Shown here one piece after another: positions 1 through 12,800 of a stretch of DNA of 64,000 nucleotides; position 1 is the first letter of the stretch, and the number at the start of each line of letters is the position of its first letter. The notes under the pieces are model-generated. The model saw only the letters and a list, made by a program, of their open reading frames with translations. It did not search any database and was not told the origin of the DNA. The stretch comes from Cyanoderma ruficeps. Its lineage: Eukaryota; Chordata; Aves; Passeriformes; Timaliidae. A program made the translations under genes and the position numbers. Where the stretch lies: positions 9,972,918-10,036,917 of the forward strand of contig VZDJ01007749.1 of NCBI GenBank assembly GCA_008694505.1, given 5' to 3'.

Positions 1-3000
1 GAGAGGAGGGGGAAATAGGAGTCAGAGAACATTAATTTTAATCAAGCTCAAAAACCAACATTACAATCCTGGTTCTCTTATTTGCTTTGTCTACACTTAC
101 CAGGTATTCAATAAAACCCTCTAGCATATGAATCAGTCTCCTACAGAGAATGTTCTACTTCTGCTTGCAAGTGTTCTGGTAACATCTCCTGAAAATAATT
201 CCTTTCCTTTCTAGATGCATCATGCTGAACTGAGCTGGTCAGCCTTTAGCACAGAACCTCAGAGAAGTGAGTAAGTTTCATGTCTGAAACAAAGCTTCTA
301 AATACGCTTCTGTAGCAGAAACAATCAGCAAGCCTCTCAGCCAGGCCTTTGGAAAACCAACTGTATGATTTTCAGGGTGTTCAGTACTTCCACTAGCATT
401 ATTCATCTCCTGAGAGTATATGAAACTTAAAATAAATCTGGCACCCTCGTTACGTACTAGCCTGTCTCCCCCCAAAAAACCAGCTAATTTACTTTATGAT
501 GTTTGCAATACTTTTGCAAATTGCTCTCTATAGCCTCTCATATTATTTACAACGTTATTTTTCTTTGCTAAGGGGTGTCTTATCCCAAAACTGTGATCTC
601 AAAAACACCAATCATAGAAGGTTTTTAAAGCTGAATAGATTTCCAGATTTATCCAGCATCACTTTCTAAATTAAATCTCAAAGTTTTCCAAAAATGGCAT
701 CAAAAAACGTGCCAGTTAGTGTACTGAGATACAGTAATTCTATTTTATTAAAACAAACAAGAAAAAAAAGTCCCTTGTTGTCTGTACATTTGATCAAAGC
801 ATTTGAAAGATATATGGTTCAATTCCAATTTCTGAGTGTGCAGATTGAGGATACCTGATTTCTCTTAAATCTTGAATTCACAACTCATACAGCCTGTTAG
901 GACAATCTCATTACATTAGATTTTTATATTCTGCTGGGGAACAAGGCGAGGTTGATAGGCACAATGAGATGAAGAGTTATGTGTAACATTTCTGTCATGT
1001 CCTCAAAACTGATAAAAGGTAGAACTTTCTTATTTCCCAATAAGTTTTAAGACTTAAAATATGCACAATGCCAAACCCTAACTTCCTTTTAGCTTGAGAG
1101 TGCTTTTAACTGAGAATTTCCAAACAGAGACACTAGTTTTAGATGACCCAGAACAGAGGTGCACTGACTGCTGTGCTACACCTTCTAAACTATTTGCAAG
1201 CAAAACTCCTCCTCAGCTGAAGGAAAATCAGGTTGCCCAGGGCACCAAAAAGACAACCTACAGTGTGTCCTGCACATCCATTTAAACAAAGACTTCTTTT
1301 TAATGATGTTGTTCCATCCTCAGGGCTTGAAATGACACTGGTATCATTTCAAGCTCCCAGCCTCAGGATCTAAGCAGAGCAGAGACAACCACAGGAGCCT
1401 GTGTGATCCTTGGCTCACCAGCTATCCTGGCAACAGAGACCAGTGAAAGAAAGGAATGCCAGAGACCTCCTCACCTGCACAGACCTTGCCTATGCACTGG
1501 TCAGAAACAACATTTTATTTCCCTTCATGCTATCTTTAAGGTATTGTTGACTCAGCCTCTCCAGAGCTCAGGCAACTCCAAGGAAACCTGTTTGAAACCT
1601 GAGGTTGTTTCCTCTGCCAGCTGGAGAGAAGGTGTACCAGGCCTAGGAAAAAACAAGGGGCTTTGGAAAGAAATTGTTCCTGCTTCTGCCACTGCTGCCA
1701 GTCTGGCTTTTTTCAGGGAATTCTTTAGTCTGCCTGTCCTCTATTACCAGCCAGATGATACTTGGATTTCATTAAGGCCATTTCTACTTTTTCATCCCAA
1801 AACCACACTTCAAACTCTGCAGTAAAACTCTTTTTCTTTTAATGTAGGAACACTGAACAGCCTAAAAACTTAAAACCCAAACAAAACAAAAGTGAAACAT
1901 AACTCTTCAGTCTCATACAAGTTTTGCTACCAAGAAAGGCCTAGAGCCCGACATAGGTGTTATGTGGAAGGAGAGACAGACCTATGCAGATTTTTTTGTG
2001 AAAGCTGGTACTTCATCCTAATTCACAGGAAAGGCCTTTTCTGCTGCCAGTTGCCAGGGAGATTAGAAATACTATTCAAGCTTGGAGGGATCTTTTGTCT
2101 CAAGCTCTCAAAAAGCTCTCACTGAGCATTTAAAGCCCTCACTGAGCTTCTTCACTCTCTGTCATTTTAGGAGAGAAAAGGAGATGGAAATTTGTTATGG
2201 AAGGAAAAAACAAGCACCCACAGAATCCAATCATTTGCACAACAACAAAAACCTCAAAAGAACAGCTCAACACCACCTTATCTCCAAGAAAAGAAAACAA
2301 CTCCAATATAAAAGAAAACCTCCCTTCAACAAGTACTATGGGCTAGTTAGTATACTCTTTCTTCTAACAAGGGGCTACAGAGAGCACACAGAATAAGAAA
2401 ATACTGCAAGGATTTAGGCTCGCTGCCACCAGCAGCAAGGGAAAAAAAAAAAGACGCCTAAGAAGAGGTGAACATACTTTGTCCTTTATTTCCTCATGTA
2501 AAAAACATTGAGGATAGAAAAACAGGCCCTTTAAAAAACAAAACTATACAGAACCCTGCAGTGTCCTAGATTTTTTTGTAAAACTTAATAAGCATCTGCT
2601 GAAACAGCCAAAACGATTAAAAGGGTTTCAATAATCCTAGCCTTTCAGTATGATGGCAAAACATCCACACTTATTTACATTAAAGATCTGGTCCTCCCTA
2701 TCAGCTGCCCAGAAAAAAAACCCAACCAAGCAACAAACAAACCACCAAACAACAAGCAAAATGAACCTTAAGAAAAAACTACCTTGTATTGTATAGAGAA
2801 CTATATAAGTTGCAGGCTGGTTCCTGAGAGCTCTTTTAAAGTCAGCATTTTATCTATGTAAACTTCACTAAAGTTTAGAGAACCATTAATGTAAATGCAC
2901 AGGCACTAAAGCCATTGTTTTTACGTTTCACATTTCTAGGGAAAAAAAAAAAATCAGATTATTCTCAAGCGTCTTTCAGTTGCATTCCCTGTACATGGAG

Positions 3001-3650
3001 TACAGGCAGATCAAAAACATTACTTAAGTAGCATTTGAAAATGCACATAAACACCTGGGAAAGTCAGCAGATAACAACCACAAATATTTTGTTCATTATT
3101 CAACAAGCCACTAGTAGCAATTGCACAGGACGAGTCATCCTAGGGTTTATAACTCCAGCAAACCACTCAGGCTACTCTAGTACAGCTCTCCAAGGACAAA
3201 ATAATAACAAACAGCCATATACAGTATTTACAAAGTAGACCTGCTTTCTTATACTGATAAACCTTCCTGCTGTCACCAGTGCCTGCAGCAATCACTACCA
3301 GAAAACTTTAGCCTAACTCTCCATTGCCACTAGTAAATAAAGACAGCAGCACTGAAATGTTGCCATTTTCTGAAACAGAACAACTTTAAAGCTTGCCCAG
3401 ACTGCAGTATCTGCAGTGAACCAGTTCTTTCATTTTAATTAACCTGAATGCATCATGTTTCAGCCCATAATTAAAACTTACAAGTTGTTTGTTTTTACAA
3501 GCTTTTCTGAGCCAAGTTACCATTAACAAATTATATTATATTGTATAAGCAGAATAACCAACCACAATTCTGAGTTAAACACCATTAGAGTAATAAACTG
3601 ATTAAGATATTTTATTAAAATTCAAACTATAACAAGAGCATTCTACTTAC
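1..3650 (-). other. PPP2R5A: PPP2R5A intron 2, 5' part (runs off the left edge)
   Basis: The intron begins at 3650 on the minus strand with the donor GTAAGT directly after the last codon of exon 2. No match to the next expected B56 segment (the stretch containing NIFRTLPPSD) was seen in either strand reading of 1-3626, so exon 3 should lie left of the window. The sequence is AT-rich intron with short spurious ORFs. Its only notable structure is a perfect 11-bp inverted repeat at 1325-1354. No RNA gene or recognisable mobile element was seen. Confidence 0.85.
1325..1354. repeat. Perfect 11-bp inverted repeat with 8-nt loop
   Basis: The arms GCTTGAAATGA (1325-1335) and TCATTTCAAGC (1344-1354) are exact reverse complements around an 8-base spacer. 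Allowing one bulged base, the pairing continues with GG opposite CCC. It lies inside PPP2R5A intron 2, so the pre-mRNA could fold it. No miRNA or known element is recognised. Confidence 0.75.
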
Positions 3651-3847
3651 CATTTTCACTATGTCAGCATAAGCTGATTCAACAATCACCCCACGATTTG
3701 TTGAAACATATTCAACCAGTTCATTCAGTGTTGCTCTCTTGATTTCTTTGCTTTTCAGGTCTGAAACAGAGTCCATGAAGTCAAAGAGCACACAACACTG
3801 TTGCAACTTCTGACAAAAAAGATCTTGCTGCTCATTGAAGGTGGCAT
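3651..3847 (-). CDS. PPP2R5A: PPP2R5A coding exon 2 (PP2A B56-alpha regulatory subunit)
   Basis: This exon encodes residues 51-116 of the B56-alpha regulatory subunit of protein phosphatase 2A. That subunit binds the PP2A scaffold and catalytic subunits and directs the enzyme to its substrates. The translation begins [19 protein letters not shown] and contains [20 protein letters not shown] and [15 protein letters not shown], which is the start of the HEAT-like repeat region. From memory it differs from the human alpha paralogue at only a few positions (for example S to F after DAT, E to D, I to V, S to A). KSKEIKR and [11 protein letters not shown] fit alpha rather than epsilon. The acceptor is a long T tract plus TTTTATAG ending at 3848; the donor is GTAAGT at 3650. 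The exon is 197 bp. Its first two bases complete an Asp codon split with exon 1, and it ends in phase 0. Confidence 0.97.
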
Positions 3848-6800
3848 CTATAAAAGAAAAAAAAAAAACCCAAACACTTAAGTCTGTAGAAACAAACACA
3901 GGATTTCTAAATCTATTTTGTTGCCAAGAATTTGCACAGCTATGACTCGTTTTCTTCATGGGGAATGTTGTGCTTCATAGTCAGCAAATTAATAGTAAAT
4001 TATTAAGCCATTCTGTCAAAATTGACAGTATCTGTATGTTAGAATGGAACACCCACCATCCTCAACTTTTGGTACATGAAAGAAATAATGGACAAAGGTA
4101 TGGCAGTAAATATATTTACCAGCAATGAGTTCCTGAATTAACTTTATTTGAAATACACAGACATTAACAAGTCCCAGCTCTCCATCACCAGAAGTCATAT
4201 CCAGAAGCAACGCATCAAACTAACCTTTCATTCATCCGATTTGTCTCATTCTGTTCCCTAATCCTTTATTATGTAACCTGCTTAAAAGCTGTAAAATCTG
4301 CTTTGAAGGAACCTTGTCTTTTTACCCCAATGCAAAAATGCTTCACATACTTTTGACATCATGTGATCAACATTTCTCTGAAGAAAGAATTCCAATATTT
4401 CAAAAGGATTAATCCTGAATTTTAATGCTTTGGTCTAAATAATTTATGGCAATCTTAGTCATATAAGGATTTTCCAGATTTTTTTGCCTATTAAGACAAT
4501 GTGTTTGGCTGTGACTTAGCATTTTCATTTTAGCATTCAGTACCTCTGTAACCTGATAAGCAGAATTCCTCCATTAGCATTTCACATTAACTCTAAAAGA
4601 GATGGATTATCAAGCCCTACACTCTTCAAAAATTTAATACATCCTTAATATGTTGTAACTGTCCCAAAGCTGCATGATCATAACAATCATAAAAAAGTCA
4701 TGGTTTTAACTGAAAATTTGGTTTAATGTGTCTTTTGTTCTTGTTTTCAACTGCTTATAGGGGTTCAAAGCCACTGCACCAATACAGCATCACCTCATCT
4801 ATCAGCCAGTAGGCATTTCACTCACTCTGGTGAAAAAATAGTATCCCCAGTTTTATCGCCAAATAAAGAATGCTCTCCCCTGAAGAATTTTCAAGACTTG
4901 CCTACAGCCTGACTACATCCTTTAGCATCATCCATTCACTGCAGTATTGCTATGAGCACTGCTGTTTCATCATCAAAAAAAATTATCAAGACCAGAAAAA
5001 GGCAATTGAGTACTGAAAAATCTTAAGTCTCACTTTAAAACCTGAACAAATCTAGAAAAATATCTCATGCTTCTCTTTAATGTTTTAGAATTATTCTAAT
5101 TAAACAAACTTGATCAAGTTTACACCTTTAACAGTTCGTTTTCATAATGCTCGTTTCTCAAGTTTCCTACCAAAATACCTTTTATTTAGCAGCTGGAACA
5201 ACAACAGTCAACAGCAGGTTTAATATTCAGTAGTTATCTGATAGAATTGTTTCGTTTCCATAAGCAAAAAGTAATTGCTGAAATGGACAGGCACACCTCC
5301 ACTGCAACCCATACTGCTCGCTATGCCCTGGAAATTCAGGCACCAGAATAGTGCCCTGTGCTCCCTTTCCCACCTGACAGTTCTGATCCTTTCAGCTGAG
5401 CACAACAACTTCAGGGAGCTTTTGAACGAGCCAGCAATTACTACTCCCTCATGAAGAACGATTCACACTTCTGAATGTCAGTTCTGCCATTTTAAAACCG
5501 TTTTTCTCTTGAATAAAAAATCTTGCAAGATGCTTATTTCACTCAGATAACTACAAACACACGAATTGTTACACTCTGCAAAATAACGAACATCAGCTGT
5601 AAAAACATTTGTAAGTTACGTAACATTTCAGGTCAGATCTTCTAATATTCTACAGCGGATTGCATGAGTAAGTATTGTATCATAGCAACAAAGCAATAAC
5701 AGTGACATGCTGAGGATAAAATCCAAAAAGCCTAATTTAAGGAACCGACACAGGGAGGGCAGCTTTTTTTGTTGCTAGCCCCAAGCTGATAGCCAGACTA
5801 ACACAGGAACCAAGCCTACTCTTCTCCTCCCCTCACTTCAAACTCAACTATACTCCACTTTACAAAGGTTCAAAGAGAGGCCCAGCCAAAACAATACAAT
5901 TAGCTGATGATAAAAAATTTAAAAGAAAATGTAAAAAAAAATTTAAAATTAAGTATCACTAAGCAAAATTTACTTAGAAGTTTCAAAAACCAGAAGGCAG
6001 CACCTGAATACTTCTAACCGTGGTTCAAACAGACTAAAGACCTCAGATTAAATGCCAGTAACTGGAATTCATACAAAATAATTAAATCACTTACTACCTT
6101 CCCTAGGATACCAAATAAATTCCTAAATTAGCCACTTCTAGCTAGACACCATAGTAAAAGAGAATCTCTCCCCTGCCATGCACCAGCAGTTCATTTCATT
6201 AGCAACCTGATCTCTTTCAATTGGACATGTTTCCTCAAATGAAAAACCTGCCCATTAATCTCTTTTGTTATTATTAAAATATTTCAAGTAAAACCAAAGG
6301 AAGTATTTTCTTCTTAGCATGCATCCTTTTTTTTGTACTTACAAGGGGAAACAATTGTTTTATCAACTTATTATTCTAGTCATCTGCAAGAGATGAAAAT
6401 TATGTGCAACCATGGCAAAAATAAGGTAACAAAAAGCCAGTTCTGTTCTATAAGCACCATCTATCTTCATGTGCTCAATCCCTGCTTGACACATTGCACA
6501 TTTGTCCCAGGAATGTTATGAAAGGTACCATGGGAACCACCAAGCGATTGAGGAAAATTTGTTTGTCAGATAGGGTTCCTAACTTTTCAAAGCCTTGCCT
6601 TTCACTATCCCAGCACACTGAAAGCTAGACAACTTTATACCACAACAAAATCATATCACAATAGTTTATTCTAGTTCTAGGAATAAAACAAACTGTGCCA
6701 CCATAACTGCACAAACACTGGAGCTTTTAGCTTTAGTAGCTGAACCCACGGCATGATTTTTATACCAGCTTCGATCTAATATTCTATGAAGATTTACATT

Positions 6801-9800
6801 GTACATGTGGAGTTCAAGATCATTGTTAATCTTCAAATACCCTAAATACCATAAGGAGCACAGAAGATAAATTAGGTTCAAAGTAGACAGTGGATGTCTT
6901 AATGAACCAACCCCGACTCAAGCATGATGACGGGAAATTCTGAAGAAAAAAACTTAACATCCAGCACCAAAAGAATTATTAAAAATTATGATCCACTTTA
7001 ATCATGACTTGCCTCTAGTCATTTCCATGACAGATAGTAGAGAGCTTTGTACCTGATTAAAATACTAAATTTGATTGTTGCGCTTCATAATACTTAAACT
7101 CTCCACAGACTATTTCGACTGTTTACAAACCCTCTCCCTCATTACAGACAGTAGGCATGATAAAAAAGGACAAAAAGTAGCAAGCAATTTGACTTGGTAG
7201 TTCTTCCTGAGCAGAAGCTTTAAAATGTTGAAACAGCATGATTGTACAGACTTGGCGCTAAATTGAATGCTTTCAGATTTATAAGGTCACCAATGTAAAT
7301 CTAAGCATGGAATATTGAGTTAAGAGACTAATCTTTCTAGGGAAGGCCCAAGCAAAATAGGGAAAGAAAAAGAATTCACAAGAGCTACCTCACTGGTAGG
7401 TAATTGGAGAAAAAACCAGACTACAACGATGTCTTCCTACAATATATTTATCTCTTACGTTTACAGGCCTTCCTCCTGGAAGAAAAAGAAAGACAATTCT
7501 CCTTTCTCGGCAAAATTGTTTACCCAAGACCTTCAGTACAAAGCCAGAGAACCTAACATAATCCTCGATTCATCAGCAGAAACCAGATTCTAAATCCACA
7601 AAAACTGCCTCAATTACACAAATGGCAAGTTCAAAATTCGTAGTTTCCCTGCCAATACAAAATAAACCCTCTCAAACATTTGCAAACATTTTCCATTTAT
7701 TTTTTTTAAGTCTCTCTAATTAAATATTTTTGCTTTTTCCTGGAAGAGCTACCCCAGGAAGATGCAGAACCCAGAGAAACAACGGAGGAGCTTTTGTCTG
7801 ACAGCCTCTTAAAACAGTTCATACACAGCCCTTTCAAGCACTTAGAAGACAATGATATTATGGAATGAAGTACCACGTATCTCCTTAGAACTTGGTGACA
7901 ATTCTACACTTCTCCGTAATTCCCTGACAAACTGAATACATGAAAAGGATCATGTCGGAATTATGCTGCATTCCACAGGGCAAAGTTTAGGATTTAGTCT
8001 CTGCTTTCCAGATACATTTACTGCTCTGTATTCAGCTGTACTCAGTGGTGGAGGGATCTATCTGCTGGAGCAGGATGAAGCCTTAACACTGACATGGAGA
8101 GAGGAACACGTGGACTGTGAGACACCAAATCTCTGGGTCTGGTTTTGGGGCTTTTAATTTAAAGGAATCAATGTTCTTGTACAGCCTGCTCCTTTCAGAG
8201 ATACCATTAGTCTGAAAACGAGGTAGTATGATCAACTCTGCCCCACTTACATAAACCAAGCACGGGGAGTCCCATTTGACCTAAATGTAATATTTGGTTT
8301 TGGCCCAGAGAGCTCTTGCGTATATGACTGTTGTGATCTCTCCCAACATCTGAGTGTCAGTGCTGATGTTGCAGGCATGGCAGAACACTGTTAGGAGATG
8401 CAGTTTTGGTGCAGTTGACGTTACAACAGGGCACAGAGTGTTTCGAGGTTCTCAGAAGTCTCCATCTGCAGCCTGACAGGCAGCAAAGTCGTTTCCTGAC
8501 AGAGATTGAGAGAGGTCTCTCTCCCTTCTACCCCCTTTCCCATTTATTCCTCCCTTCCCCTTCTAGTTCTAGTCACATCCATCCATCAGCACTGGCTCTG
8601 GAACTCATCAGGCTCTTCCTAAGCTGCTTTAACTCAATAACGTGGTCATATTAGTGAGGTTAAATGGCTTCTGGAGGGGCCTGATGTGCATCAGCTGTGG
8701 CACAGGATTAGAGATGGGAGCAGAAGCTCTCTGCAGTGAGCTGCTGAGTTAGTTTACCATCTCCTCTGGAACCACATCATCCAAGTATTGAGGCATGAGA
8801 TAATGTGTAGGTAAGATTTTTTCAGTTCAGTTGGACACTTTTGAGAATGATACCTTTTGGATTTTGTGTTTGTTGCAGGGTTTGGTTATTTCTAGGCTTT
8901 TGTTTTGTTTTAAATCACTTCAGGCTCCTTTTAAAAGAAAAAATGTAGCCCCCATACACTTGGCTGCCCTGGTAGGGGTATAACATTCCCCAGTAACTCC
9001 ATACACCCATAAGAGAAGTTCCCACAATTCCAGTTTTTGGCAGCTCAACAGCCCCACTGAAACTGACAGGGCTGCTCAGACAAGCTCCGTGCAGCACCGT
9101 AGGCATCCAAGGAACTGTCCATCAATATTTTCAGGTTTTCCACATTAAAAAAATCTTTGTCACCCTAAGGAATAAGCACTATTTTTTAGTAGACCAGGGT
9201 TGTAGGTTTTACCTCTGCCCCCTCCAATCAAGAGTTCAAAGAATGTATTTTCACATTACCTGTGATCCCAAAATCTACAGATGTTGCTGGGACTCCAGAA
9301 GGGCATGAGTAAATTTTTCTGCATGTTGTCAGTAAACAGAACTCTGACTTTCCAGGACAGATAAGGGAGTCAAAACAACATTATGTATCTCAAAAGTTAA
9401 CCAGCTCCTTATTCAATAGTAAGTTTGTTCACTAGAGGAGATTTGGAAGACAATGAAGTAAAAATGCATTTTCAATCATTATAGAAAGGGAACTTATACT
9501 ACCTATAGGAGAGAAACAAAAACCAAACCAAAACAAAAACCCATATAAATACAAAAAGGACTTGGCACAGAATTTCCAAGTTGGTCAATCCTGTCTAATA
9601 TTTCAGAAATCAGGACTGTAAATGGACAACCAAGATAAGCTGAGCTTCTCCTGTACTTCCATTTTTAAGTAAACTATTCTGCAGATGGTGATCAAGCAAG
9701 ACTTGTACACTCCACATGGTACAACTGTGGCACCCTCCACATGGTAAATCTCCGGCCTCTTTTGAAATAGTAAGAAAATCAAATTTTGCTCATTGGAATA

Positions 9801-12800
9801 TTCTGAATTTAAGATTAATTCTGTGATACATGCCAGGGAAGAAAAAAAAAAAGAAAAAAAAAGGAAATCACATATTAGAATTAAAACTAGATGAGAATAA
9901 CAATCAACAATTCCTTTTATTCAACTACAGCACTGCAGTTTAGAGAGTTAGTTACAGGTCTAGGCTACAGATCATTTTAAGTCATTTAGTAAAAAGTACT
10001 CCTGGAAATCTGTCTTCCACCCAGCAAGATATTGTTCAGAGTCTCATCTGCTGCTCCATGTGGCCAGCAGTTGACCTCAACAAATCAGTCCAGAAAATCT
10101 GAAAAGCCCATGCTGATCTAACAACATCTGTCACAAATTCTGTGACATGGCTTCTTGCAATGATAATGAACTGCAAATGTCTTATCTAGATTGTTTCTAC
10201 CATCTTCCAGGCTTTCTTATAACCTCATATAGTTAAGAGTCTCCAGCTACTACCATGTTAAATCCCTTGATTTTAATTAAGATTTGAGTCAACCAAGACA
10301 CTTCAGAGAGTAAAAAAGTACACTGCTGAAATGCTTTTGTATTAATAGCCCATTTCTCAGCGTTTAATCATAGATGACAACAAACAGTTAAAATGCAAAT
10401 GTAATACAAATTACCCTCTTGGTCCTTGAAGTTAGACTCTAGTAACTGGGCCTGCCACAATTCAACTTATTTCTACCACACTTTCTAATAACTGAAGAAT
10501 TAAAGCACCATTGATTCTTTAAACAAATAAAAACTCACCAAGCATCAACACCAATCACTGGAACAGAACAAAAAACACCCTGAAGTCACCCTTAACAAAA
10601 TGTACAAGTCTAACAATACAAAGGTTACCTCAAGAGCATGTTAGCAGTTCAGAATCTAGCTGAAATTCAGTTCCATGCAACAATAAGGAAAAGCAGGGGA
10701 AAAAATTGTCCAATGGACTGACACAGTTGAATCAGTGTTGCTTTTGAAAGTACTGAGAAGTTGAGGAATTTGCACCTGACTACCCACATGAAATTTTCTT
10801 CAGAGTGATACAGTATTTATTGCAAAAGACAAAGAAGTTTCACTTCTTACACGGCTGAAGTGTTTTATTTTTAAAAAACAGTTAATCCCCACCCCCACTG
10901 CTCTAATACTTGAAACAAGCCTGCTCCCACCTATAAGTCAACTATAATGCTCTCCATTCATTTATGGTTTTGGCACACACTGGTACTGTATTTGCTGTCT
11001 TCATTTAAAACCCATAAAGTAGTTTTAGTGACTGATCATGTGACAGGATAAGCCTTTTTTGAATATACCCAGAGCCTCTAAAAAATTAATTTAAAACAGG
11101 AACCTGCCTCTTTAAGGAAGAGGCTTTTGAATTTAAGGCTGATAAATTCTATTGTGGAATTCATATGCATAGCCAGGTCATTCAGTTGGGAAAAGGGAGA
11201 GTAATTAATTTCTTGAATGGGAAATTGTTTCTCAGAAGATGTGAATATGGGACAGATAGCACCTTTAACTTAAAATTACAGAAATTGATACAAAGGCCCA
11301 AGAAATGAAACTGGTTTCCCAAACAGAAAAGACTTTAGAGTAGCTTTTTAAATATTGAAACGCAACAAAGGTTTTTGTTATGGTAAAACAGAGATGCTTT
11401 CCAGAAGTCCTCCTAACAAGAGGGCAAATAAAGATCAAGGTAAAGCCCTGTCTATGTTAACAGGTCCTTTCTTTAAAATCTAAATCAGGTTACACTGAAT
11501 GAGCCACACAGTGAAAGTACCCAGAGATGCTGCACAAGCAACTTGTTACTCCATGTAATTCACTCTTGTGCCAGGGAAATTAACCACCTGCAAAACCCAA
11601 GACACTACGGAAATAGAAGGACACTACAGACCAAGCTTCTGAGAGCATCAAATCAAAAAGATCAGAAGGGACAATTGCAATGATGCTCCATGTTCCCAAA
11701 ACGTGACATTATTTACACTTTTCCACAAATGGATGCACTTGCCCTTAAAGAAACACTATTTATCGAAGTGTAATGGTTCAACAAAATACTGGATTTTCAC
11801 ATGTAATTTTGAAGATGCAATAAAGCCCTTGAGGGTGTGACAAGATGGACTCAAGTAAGCATTTCACATCTACCCTGCTAAGAAATAAAACAATAATCTG
11901 AGCAACTCTGCTCCCTATTTCACCCCCCAAAAGCTGTAGTGCTCTGCACAAATTTTACACAGACAGGGCACACAGACAGCTGAACAGCAGGTGACAAAGT
12001 TGTGTGCCACACAGGCTCAGTAATAATTTCAGCTTAATACCCATGATCCAGGACTGCATTAATAATATTTTCAATTCATAGGGACCTAAACACTTTGCTT
12101 GAACAAAATCAATTGATTTGCACCTTGTTAGTCTGAAGGGAGAGCAACTGTATTTACAATTTATGTTCCCCATACATTAAGTCAACTGCAAAACTCCTGT
12201 CTGACTGACATTACTGTCAGTCATGGTAGTTTAATTACTGAGTGGTAATTATGAAGTATGCCATAAGTGGATCTGTGTGGCATATTATTAACAGATTAAA
12301 AATCTATTAACTCGTATTCTTCCCCATCATTTCCTCACCATATCCAAGTATAAAATTAATTTTGAGTAGGATGAAGTTGCTCCAGTTTGACATCACACTA
12401 GAACATGCAAGTCAACACAAATCAAGTTTATTTTCCAGAAGCTGAAGAAACACATATGTAATTTTCACATGGCAATATTAGTGCTAAATGAAATATAAAA
12501 ATACCATTTACCAAAACCAAGAGTAGCTGTTAAACACAATTTAACAGAAGTACAGAAACTCATTTTGCAGTTAATTCAGCATTTTGCTTTTAAACGTGAA
12601 GGAGATGCATAGAGGAGTAATTTAATAGGAAATGTGTGCCAGAGGAAACAGTCAATCTAACTTTTCAAAGGACAAGGAAAACCCACCTCTTCCTTTGAAT
12701 TCATGTGTAAATCTGTGAGGAAGTTACAAGTATTGGATTAACGCCTTGGATAAATACGTCATTTACAAATTGGCTAAACAAGTGTTTCTTACTTTTCCAA

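Noticed and set aside
3627..3650. Continuation of the PPP2R5A exon 2 frame (SRMLLL) to its stop
   Set aside because: It lies after a GTAAGT donor and departs from the B56 family exactly there, so it is intron.
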